From NCBI GenBank assembly GCA_903930515.1, contig CAIYYW010000187.1:1-13436 (forward strand): a DNA stretch of 13,436 bases, written 5' to 3'. This DNA is from an uncultured delta proteobacterium. GTDB lineage: Bacteria > RBG-13-61-14 > DRUE01. Positions 1 to 5,491 of this stretch are shown one piece after another (positions within the stretch are counted from its first letter, which is position 1; the number at the start of each line of letters is the position of its first letter). The notes beneath the pieces were generated by a model. That model saw only the letters and a program-made list of their open reading frames with translations, had not been told where the DNA came from and ran no database searches. The position numbers were made by a program, and so were the translations under genes.

Positions 1-11
1 CGAGCCGGATC

Positions 12-39
12 CTGAATACTCCTCCAGAGTGCCATTCAG
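12..39. repeat. Bulged hairpin
   Basis: CTGAATACTC (12-21) pairs with GAGT (27-30) and ATTCAG (34-39), leaving a five-base loop CTCCA and a three-base bulge GCC. That gives ten pairs. No T-run follows on either strand, so it is not a standard intrinsic terminator. It could be the 3' end structure of a gene left of the window or a degraded member of the hairpin family seen further right. Function is unknown. Confidence 0.35.
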
Positions 40-140
40 CGTCAACAATGCCTCTACTTGATCGCCCTGGCGCCTGGGCAAAAAAAATAGTTGCCCTTGA
101 AACAGCAAAAGGGAAATTGAAGGGAGAGGTGTATCCAAAC

Positions 141-160
141 GCGGGACAAGAGTGTCCCGC
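141..160. repeat. Perfect 8-bp hairpin, loop AGAG
   Basis: GCGGGACA (141-148), loop AGAG (149-152) and TGTCCCGC (153-160) form a perfect eight-pair stem with a four-base loop. It is not followed by a T-run. It shares its architecture (20 nt, A-T pair closing the loop) with hairpins at 208-225, 10970-10989, 10999-11020 and 12452-12471. Confidence 0.8.
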
Positions 161-207
161 CCCCTACAAGAGTATCTGCGCCCCAGAGGAGTATTCAAAG
201 CAGAATC

Positions 208-225
208 GCAGACAAGAGTGTCTGC
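208..225. repeat. Perfect 7-bp hairpin, loop AGAG
   Basis: GCAGACA (208-214), loop AGAG (215-218) and TGTCTGC (219-225) form a perfect seven-pair stem. Compared with 141-160 the stem differs by a paired change (GGG opposite CCC becomes CAG opposite CTG), so pairing is kept although sequence is not. This is covariation within a tandem pair. Confidence 0.8.
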
Positions 226-311
226 AACCCCTACAAGAGTGTCCCGCCCCCTAACCCAGGGGTGTATGGCCCACGCCTGTTGGTTTCCGGGAAAGTTGAA
301 TGGCGGAAAAA

Positions 312-340
312 TTTGCAATTCAGGCGAAAAAACATATAAT
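312..340 (+). promoter_or_regulatory. Sigma70-type promoter for khpA
   Basis: A -35 box TTTGCA (312-317), a 17-base spacer and a perfect -10 box TATAAT (335-340) predict a start near 347, leaving a 5' leader of about 70 bases before khpA. The stretch CAATTCAGG just after the -35 box, and its distance to TATAAT, recur exactly in the parA promoter (3269-3297). Confidence 0.65.
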
Positions 341-417
341 GGGAATGTTAGGATAGAAGCGGAAGCATAGGGTATGGAGATCGAAGCAGGCGGACGAGGT
401 TGAGGGAGGAGACGATT

Positions 418-651
418 ATGAAAGAGTTGGTGGAGATGATTGCGAAGATGCTGGTTGATCATCCGGAGCAGGTTCAGGTGAATCAGGTATCGGGAGAGCA
501 TTCCTGCGTGATCGAATTGAAGGTCGCCAAGGATGACATCGGGAAGGTGATCGGGAAGAAAGGGGTGCACGCGCAGGCGATCCGGACCTTGCTGATGGCG
601 GCGAGCGGCAAAGACGGGAAGCGTTATATCCTGGAAATTATAGACGATTAA
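418..651 (+). CDS. khpA: KH-domain RNA-binding protein KhpA
   Basis: A 77-residue single-KH-domain protein of the KhpA/YlqC family (UPF0109). The RNA-binding GxxG loop is visible as GKVIGKKG at residues 42-49, followed by the helix HAQAIRTLLMAAS and a final strand RYILEII. In Firmicutes KhpA pairs with KhpB and affects cell division and small-RNA biology; that role here is inferred. ATG 418 is chosen over the in-frame TTG 400 because a strong GGGAGGAG (404-411) sits six bases upstream of the ATG and the TTG lies before it. The gene is first in a likely operon with the next two genes. In many bacteria this gene sits between rpsP and rimM; here it does not. Confidence 0.93.
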   Translation: MKELVEMIAKMLVDHPEQVQVNQVSGEHSCVIELKVAKDDIGKVIGKKGVHAQAIRTLLMAASGKDGKRYILEIIDD

Positions 652-687
652 ACGGGTTTAATTCTAAAATAAAAGGAGCGATCTGGA

Positions 688-1248
688 ATGAAAAAAGGCA
701 AGAACATAATGGAGTATTGCGCTAATTGCGATGAAGAGGTGGAAATGCCGATAGTGCAGCGGGATGCCAGCAACCCCCACCTGGTCTGGGTGCGATGCCC
801 GAAATGCAATGAAACCAAGCCGGTGGATATTGCCCATATCGGGGAAGACCTGCGCGAGGAAGCGGAAGTGGTAAGCGATGAATTGCCGGAAGGGGAAAAC
901 CTGGCGGTGGGGATCGAAGCGGAGGTTGAGGAAGAGGATGCGGATGAGCTGGTTGCGCCTCCTTTGCCGGTGAAGAAGCCCTCAAAAAAGAAGCCGAGCA
1001 AGAAGAAGGCGAAGGAAAAGGAATCGGCTCCGGAGCTGGTTTATAAGATTGTTACGGACAAGGCCCGCGAGTATCATCCCTGGGAAAATTTCCAAGCCGG
1101 TGAAACCATCCTGCATCCGCAATGGAAACAATACGGCGTAGTGCTGCGGGTAAGGAGAAGCGGGGGAGGCCGGGACCTGATTGAAGTAAAATTCGAAAAG
1201 GCCGGAGAGAAGCGCCTCCTGATCAATCAGAAAGCGCCTAGCGCGTGA
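688..1248 (+). CDS. Zinc-ribbon protein with Tudor/SH3-like C-terminal domain
   Basis: 186 residues in three parts. Residues 10-50 form a zinc ribbon with two CxxC pairs (C11/C14, C37/C40). Residues 52-90 are strongly acidic and 97-110 strongly basic (KPSKKKPSKKK), a charged, probably disordered linker. Residues 129-181 form a compact domain with the pattern YHPW..F..GE.ILHP.....GVV.........IEVKFE..GEKRL, resembling the small beta-barrel (Tudor/SH3-like) at the C-terminus of UvrD/PcrA helicases and of CarD-type factors, which bind RNA polymerase. A nucleic-acid or RNA-polymerase-linked role is inference. The start ATG 688 has AAAGGAG (672-678) nine bases upstream; ATG 709 would keep the zinc ribbon but lacks as good a site. 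The gene lies 36 bases after khpA and one base before the next gene's ATG. Specific function is unknown. Confidence 0.75.
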   Translation: MKKGKNIMEYCANCDEEVEMPIVQRDASNPHLVWVRCPKCNETKPVDIAHIGEDLREEAEVVSDELPEGENLAVGIEAEVEEEDADELVAPPLPVKKPSKKKPSKKKAKEKESAPELVYKIVTDKAREYHPWENFQAGETILHPQWKQYGVVLRVRRSGGGRDLIEVKFEKAGEKRLLINQKAPSA

Positions 1249-1249
1249 G

Positions 1250-3241
1250 ATGAGCAGCGGATACCGGTCCTTTCGACTGCTGCTGGTCAACCTGTCCTAT
1301 TTTTACGCGCTGGAATTATTGCTCACCAATGATTTCCGGCCCGGGGTTCCGCAGGCGATTGAATATCTGACCTGGGTCGGCTGCGGGATCGCGATATTTT
1401 TCCTGGCCTGGCTGATCACCAATAATCATAGGGCGGAAGCCTCGGCCGGGCTCTGGCTGATCGCGCTCTTTGCCGCGCTCTGGCTGGATTGGCACCGTCA
1501 GCAGATGACCGGGTTCGGACTGAAAAAACTGGGGTTGATCCTGGGGCCGTGTTTGCTGTTCCTGATCGGATTTACGCTCTGGTTGATGCGAGTGACTTGG
1601 GAGCGGTTCCATAACCTTAAAAATGAAATGATGATTGCCAGCCTGGCGGTGTTTCCCCCGATGCTCCTGCTCTACCGCCAAAGTTTTTCCCATCCATTTT
1701 TCGATCTGGGTTTCGCGTTCGGACCCGCGGTTTTTTTCGCGATGGCGATTGGTTCAATTCTGATTGCGGGACTGGTGCTGGCCCAGCTTTCTTCCCTGCG
1801 GATTTTCCCGCTCAGCAAGCTCTGGATGGTCCTGGTTTTGCCGATGGCCGCGTTCGCTTTGCTTGGGCCGGTTCAGTCCGAAATGAACCAGCAGAGAGCG
1901 CTTTCCCCGACCGGCAAAAATCTTCCGGACCTGATCCTGATCACGGTGGATACCCTCAGGCAGGATCATCTCGGCGTGTATTCGCAGGGCAAATATCAGA
2001 CCCCGAATTTCGACCGGCTGGCTCAGGATTCCGTCATTTTTGATAATGCCGTCAGCGCCTCCAACTGGACCCTCCCCTCCATCGCTTCCTGGCTCACCGG
2101 ACAATATCCGCACCAGCACCAGGCCGGGCAACTGATCTATGACGCCTCCGGCAGCCAAACCGGATTTACCGGGATCAACCAGAACCTGCCCACCCTGGCC
2201 GAGAGGCTCCGGAAGCAAGGGTATTTTACCGCGGCGTTCGTGGATAATGTCTGGCTCAAGGAGTTCGGGATTCCAAGGGGGTTTGATTATTTCTTCCTGT
2301 TCTATCCGCCCCAGTTGGACCGGGACCTGATGGGGCTGAAGCTGGTCAAGGCCGCTTATTACCTGCTCAACGGAAGGTACCAGGATTCAGGGGGAGCCTG
2401 GCTGACTGACCGGGCCATCGCCTGGCTCCAGAACAATCCCCACAAAAAACCGATCTTTTTATGGGTCCATTACTTCGATCCCCATCTTCCCTACCGAGGC
2501 CACCGCGAATATCCGGTCACCGTCAAGGCCAACCCCGCCGCGGTCAAGGCCGTCAACCGCTCTTCCCCCGAATTCATCCGTGCCGGCTTCAATAACCTGT
2601 CCGGCCAGGATAAAATCTTCATCCATCAAAGATATATCGGCGAAGTGGTTTATACCGATCTACATTTCGGAAGGTTGATCAAATCCCTGCGGGATCAAGG
2701 GCGCTATTTAGATTCCGCGATCATCTTCAGCGCGGATCACGGCGAGGAATTCTGGGAACACAACGGCTTTGATCACGGCCACACCTTTTATCAGGAGTTG
2801 ATCAAGGTTCCGCTATTTGTGAAGTTCCCTCAAAATCAAAAAGCCGGACAGCGGGTTCCGACCCTTGTGAGCAGCGCCCAGATTTATTCCACTTTCCTCG
2901 ATTTCGGCGGGTTGAAGCCGGAAAACCTTCCCGGCCTGAACCGCGTGATTGAAGATCCGATGAAATCCCCGGAACTGGTCCTTAGCGAATTTACTTTTTA
3001 TTTCGACTGGAAGGGCGCGATCATCGGCCGGGATTTGCAAAAGGTTATCCTGGCCTCGGGCAAGGACAAAATGTTTTTCGACCTGGCTTCGGATCCCGAG
3101 GAAAAAAATCCGCTGCCTCCCGAGGTTATGCCCCCTGCCCTGCTCAACCTGGAACTCCCTTCCCCTGGCCCGGACCTGGAAAAGGCCGCGATCAGCCCGG
3201 AGACGCGCAGGAGCCTGGAAGCGCTGGGGTATTTAAAATAG
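1250..3241 (+). CDS. Membrane-anchored sulfatase/phosphatase-superfamily protein
   Basis: 663 residues. The first ~207 residues carry about six to seven hydrophobic segments (near 10-26, 39-57, 66-82, 93-113, 127-142, 155-180, 190-207). The rest is a sulfatase (alkaline phosphatase superfamily) domain. Metal-site motifs are ITVDTLRQDHLG (D234), HYFDPHLPY (407-415), SADHGEEFW (D496, H497) and DHGH (508-511). The position of the sulfatase nucleophile is Thr274 in SNWTLPSIASWLTG, not the Cys or Ser that matures to formylglycine. A Thr nucleophile is typical of phosphoethanolamine and phosphoglycerol transferases (LTA-synthase/EptA type), so transfer of a lipid or envelope head group is as likely as sulfate hydrolysis. 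The C-terminus ends SLEALGYLK, common in this group. ATG 1250 lies one base after the preceding stop, implying translational coupling. Substrate is unknown. Confidence 0.85.
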   Translation: MSSGYRSFRLLLVNLSYFYALELLLTNDFRPGVPQAIEYLTWVGCGIAIFFLAWLITNNHRAEASAGLWLIALFAALWLDWHRQQMTGFGLKKLGLILGPCLLFLIGFTLWLMRVTWERFHNLKNEMMIASLAVFPPMLLLYRQSFSHPFFDLGFAFGPAVFFAMAIGSILIAGLVLAQLSSLRIFPLSKLWMVLVLPMAAFALLGPVQSEMNQQRALSPTGKNLPDLILITVDTLRQDHLGVYSQGKYQTPNFDRLAQDSVIFDNAVSASNWTLPSIASWLTGQYPHQHQAGQLIYDASGSQTGFTGINQNLPTLAERLRKQGYFTAAFVDNVWLKEFGIPRGFDYFFLFYPPQLDRDLMGLKLVKAAYYLLNGRYQDSGGAWLTDRAIAWLQNNPHKKPIFLWVHYFDPHLPYRGHREYPVTVKANPAAVKAVNRSSPEFIRAGFNNLSGQDKIFIHQRYIGEVVYTDLHFGRLIKSLRDQGRYLDSAIIFSADHGEEFWEHNGFDHGHTFYQELIKVPLFVKFPQNQKAGQRVPTLVSSAQIYSTFLDFGGLKPENLPGLNRVIEDPMKSPELVLSEFTFYFDWKGAIIGRDLQKVILASGKDKMFFDLASDPEEKNPLPPEVMPPALLNLELPSPGPDLEKAAISPETRRSLEALGYLK

Positions 3242-3268
3242 TTTGGAGTTTCGGGTTTCGGGCTAAAT

Positions 3269-3297
3269 TTTACAATTCAGGATTTACCCTCTATAAT
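3269..3297 (+). promoter_or_regulatory. Sigma70-type promoter for parA (leaderless start)
   Basis: The -35 box TTTACA (3269-3274), a 17-base spacer and a perfect -10 TATAAT (3292-3297) lie in the 64-base gap after the sulfatase gene. The expected start, six to nine bases past the -10 box, is 3303-3306; the parA ATG begins at 3306. The leader would therefore be zero to three bases, and no Shine-Dalgarno sequence is visible before the ATG. The CAATTCAGG-N10-TATAAT block matches the khpA promoter. Confidence 0.7.
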
Positions 3298-3305
3298 TGG
3301 CGACA

Positions 3306-4076
3306 ATGTCTAGGATTGTGGCGATCGCCAATCAAAAAGGCGGGGTGGGAAAAACCACCACCGCGATCAATCTTTCCAGCGCCTTGGCGGCCTCGGAGCG
3401 GAAGGTGCTTCTGGTGGACCTGGACCCGCAGGCCAACGCCTCCAGCGGCCTGGGCGTGAACGGCTCGGCCTCCAACGCGAATATTTATCAGGCCCTGATC
3501 AAAGACCTGAACTTGAGCAAGATGATTTGCAATACCGAGCTGGCCAGCCTCAAGCTGGTTCCCAGCAACGAACAATTAGCCGGCGCCGAGATTGAACTGG
3601 TCAACCTTCCCAACCGCGAGTACCGGCTCCAAGCCGCGCTCAACCAGGTCCGAGACCGGTTCGAGTTCATCTTCATTGATTGCCCGCCCAGCCTGAGCCT
3701 GCTCACGGTCAACGCCCTGGTCGCGGCCCAGGCCGTGATCGTGCCCTTGCAGTGCGAGTATTATGCGCTGGAAGGCTTGGGACGGCTGCTCCGGACGGTC
3801 AAGCTGGTGAAGGAGCGGCTGAATCCCGGGCTGCGGATTGAAGGTATTTTATTGACGATGTTTGACCGGAGAAACAATTTATCCTGGCAGGTGGTGGAAG
3901 AAGTGAAAAAGCATTTTCCCAATCAGATTTACCGGACCGTGATTCCCCGGAATGTCCGGCTGGGAGAGGCCCCCAGCTTCGGACGGCCGGTGATCCTTTA
4001 TGACATCAATTCCCCGGGCGCGCAGAGTTATTTGGAGTTGGCCCGGGAATTTTTAAGCAGGAAGGAAAAGCGATGA
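3306..4076 (+). CDS. parA: Chromosome partitioning ATPase ParA (Soj)
   Basis: A 256-residue ParA/MinD-family ATPase that acts with ParB to segregate chromosome origins. The deviant Walker A box KGGVGKTT is at 11-18 with signature lysine K11 and catalytic-loop K16; Walker A' is LLVDLDPQAN (35-44) and Walker B is FIFIDCPP (121-128). The C-terminal stretch VIPRNVRLGEAPSFGRPV (213-229) is typical of chromosomal Soj proteins. Length is normal and no N-terminal HTH (plasmid type Ia) is present, consistent with a chromosomal copy. ATG 3306 is chosen because TTG 3297 overlaps the -10 box of the promoter. The stop overlaps parB by four bases (ATGA). Confidence 0.96.
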   Translation: MSRIVAIANQKGGVGKTTTAINLSSALAASERKVLLVDLDPQANASSGLGVNGSASNANIYQALIKDLNLSKMICNTELASLKLVPSNEQLAGAEIELVNLPNREYRLQAALNQVRDRFEFIFIDCPPSLSLLTVNALVAAQAVIVPLQCEYYALEGLGRLLRTVKLVKERLNPGLRIEGILLTMFDRRNNLSWQVVEEVKKHFPNQIYRTVIPRNVRLGEAPSFGRPVILYDINSPGAQSYLELAREFLSRKEKR

Positions 4077-4945
4077 GCGGACGGAAAGCCCTGGGCAGGG
4101 GGTTGGACGCCTTGATCCCTGCGGGGACCGGCCGGGAGCCGGGCGAGCTTTTATATCTGGAGCTGGCTCAAATCCAGGCCTCGCATCTCCAGCCCCGGAA
4201 AGATTTTGTAAAAAAATCCCTGGAAGAACTGGCGGATTCGATCAAGGCCCAGGGCGTGATTCAGCCGATCCTGGTCCGGGCAGTTGCCTCGCAGCCGGGC
4301 AAGTTTGAATTGATCGCGGGAGAGCGCAGGTTCCGGGCCGCGAAACTTGCGGGATTGAAACAGGTCCCGGCGCTGGTGAAAAATGTGACCGAGCAGGAGG
4401 CGTTGGCGATGAGCCTTCTGGAAAACCTTCAGCGGGAAGATTTAAACCCGATTGAAGAGGCCAAGGGGTTGCAACGGTTGATCCAGGAATTCAACTGGAA
4501 CCAGGAAGAGCTGGGGAAGAAAATCGGCAAAGACCGGAGCACGATCGCGAACACGCTCCGGCTTTTGAAACTTCCCGAAGAAATCCAGGTTGAGTTGGAA
4601 AAAGGAAAAATCACCCCCGGACACGGCCGGGCGCTGCTGGCGCTGGACGCTCCCAACAAGATTAAGCTGCTCTTCCGCAAGATCGTGGAAGAAGGGTTGA
4701 ATGTCCGGCAGGCCGAGGCCTGGTCGCGGAAGCTTTCGGAACTGGAAGAATCCCGGCCGAAAAAATCAAAAGGTTCGGCCGAGAGCAAAATTTTCCTGGA
4801 CGACCTTGAGCGGAATCTGGGCCGAGCGCTCTCGGCCAAGGTCAAGCTGATTGAAAGTTCCAAAAACCGTGGGAGAATAGAGATCTATTTTAATAACCTG
4901 CAAGAACTGGAGAGAATCATTGAGTTGGTTCAAAGAAAAAGATAA
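4073..4945 (+). CDS. parB: Chromosome partitioning protein ParB
   Basis: A 290-residue ParB/Spo0J/Noc-family protein, a CTP-dependent DNA clamp that loads at parS sites. The start MSGRKALGRGLDALIP is the usual ParA-contacting tail. The CTP-binding ParB domain spans about 25-115 and includes the GERRFRAAK box (83-91). ENLQREDLNPIEEA (117-130) leads into a helix-turn-helix (about 143-166, NQEELGKKIGKDRSTIANTL) that reads parS. A charged linker (226-240) precedes the C-terminal dimerisation domain (241-290). The gene overlaps parA by four bases and the bactofilin frame by 26 bases. No full parS site was found in this window. Confidence 0.96.
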   Translation: MSGRKALGRGLDALIPAGTGREPGELLYLELAQIQASHLQPRKDFVKKSLEELADSIKAQGVIQPILVRAVASQPGKFELIAGERRFRAAKLAGLKQVPALVKNVTEQEALAMSLLENLQREDLNPIEEAKGLQRLIQEFNWNQEELGKKIGKDRSTIANTLRLLKLPEEIQVELEKGKITPGHGRALLALDAPNKIKLLFRKIVEEGLNVRQAEAWSRKLSELEESRPKKSKGSAESKIFLDDLERNLGRALSAKVKLIESSKNRGRIEIYFNNLQELERIIELVQRKR

Positions 4946-5411
4946 AACCGCGACCGCGGATTTGGGTTCCCTGCTCCGGGAACCGGCAAGGAGGGATATG
5001 ATGAATCGGAAAGAAACCACGGCGGCTCCCACCGGCGAGTTGAACGCCCTGCTTGGGAAAGGAAGTCAGTTTGAAGGCAAGCTGATCTTTGAGGGAACCG
5101 TCCGGATTGACGGCAAGTTCCGGGGAGAGATTCATTCCGAGGGCAAGCTGATGGTGGGCGAGCACGGGGATATTGAGGGAGAGCTTTGGGTGGACAGCGC
5201 CGTGATCAGCGGCCGGGTGAAAGGGAATATCAACGCCAAGGGCAAGCTGGAGCTTCAGCCACCGGCGCGGATCGAGGGAACGATCGTTACCCCGGTCCTG
5301 GTGGTCCAGGAAGGCGCGGTCTTTGACGGCCAATGCCAGATGGCCAAAATCAGCCCGGAGGCCAAGAACGCCCTGGATACTTCTTTGCTGGAATCCACCT
5401 CGCCGGTGTAA
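4920..5411 (+). CDS. Bactofilin (polymer-forming cytoskeletal protein)
   Basis: 163 residues from TTG 4920. Residues 41-143 are the bactofilin beta-helix, seen as short glycine-spaced repeats: FEGKLIFEGTVRIDGKFRGEI, then SEGKLMVGEHGDIEGEL, then ISGRVKGNINAKGKL and RIEGTIVTPVLVVQEGA. Bactofilins form nucleotide-free filaments, often membrane-bound, that shape cells and in some bacteria position ParAB. The TTG start gives the short N-terminal peptide MSWFKEKDK, like the membrane-targeting tails of other bactofilins, and has GGAG (4909-4912) seven bases upstream. A stronger site, AAGGAGGG (4988-4995), precedes ATG 4998/5001 and would give a ~136-residue form without that tail. Either or both may be used. 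The overlap with parB supports co-expression. Confidence 0.9.
   Translation: MSWFKEKDKTATADLGSLLREPARRDMMNRKETTAAPTGELNALLGKGSQFEGKLIFEGTVRIDGKFRGEIHSEGKLMVGEHGDIEGELWVDSAVISGRVKGNINAKGKLELQPPARIEGTIVTPVLVVQEGAVFDGQCQMAKISPEAKNALDTSLLESTSPV
4988..5003 (+). promoter_or_regulatory. Internal Shine-Dalgarno and second bactofilin start
   Basis: AAGGAGG (4988-4994) is close to a perfect ribosome binding site. It lies three bases before ATG 4998 and six before ATG 5001, both in frame with the bactofilin. This predicts a short isoform starting MNRKETTAAP, lacking the first 27 residues. Confidence 0.45.
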
Positions 5412-5491
5412 CAAATTCCCGGGGTCCGCAGCGAAATATTTATCCCGTTTTTTCTTGCAAATCTAAGGCAGTTGGTTCATCCTTGAGCGCA

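Larger units (their letters stand above)
126..250. repeat. Two-copy tandem repeat carrying hairpins
   Basis: Two units of about 60-65 bases lie head to tail. Each begins with GAGGWGTATYCAAA (126-139 and 186-199, offset exactly 60). A hairpin with loop AGAG follows (141-160 and 208-225), then CCCCTACAAGAGT (161-173 and 228-240), then a C-rich end (CTGCGCCCC at 176-184, TCCCGCCCC at 242-250). The second unit has a short insertion before its hairpin. The CTACAAGAGT segments look like half-hairpins whose left arm no longer pairs. The pattern suggests duplication of a hairpin-bearing element followed by divergence. Confidence 0.7.
1..417. other. Intergenic region with hairpins, repeat and promoter
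   Basis: I see no convincing gene here. Two short open frames (48-254 and 152-370) run through the tandem repeat, lack ribosome binding sites and encode low-complexity peptides rich in Pro, Cys and Arg, so I treat them as chance. The region holds a bulged hairpin (12-39), a two-copy tandem repeat with perfect hairpins (126-250), a possible imperfect hairpin (257-279) and the promoter of the downstream KH gene (312-340). Confidence 0.7.

Noticed and set aside
64-87. Imperfect palindrome GCCCTGGCGCCTGGGC followed by a run of eight A
   Set aside because: A terminator needs T after the stem on the transcribed strand; on the minus strand the T-run precedes the stem. No adjacent gene would use it.
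126-250. Possible CRISPR array from the repeated CAAGAGT segments
   Set aside because: Repeats are unequal and short, spacing is irregular, there are only two units, and no cas gene is near.
257-279. CAGGGGTG / CACGCCTG pairing with a seven-base loop
   Set aside because: One G-G mismatch and a larger loop than the hairpin family; too weak to list as a member.
48-370. Short open frames over the left repeat region
   Set aside because: They run through the repeat, lack ribosome binding sites and encode compositionally odd peptides without recognisable features.
5333-5491. N-terminal extension of the CitMHS_2 transporter into the bactofilin gene
   Set aside because: The extension overlaps bactofilin coding sequence in another frame and would bury a clear signal peptide starting at 5492.
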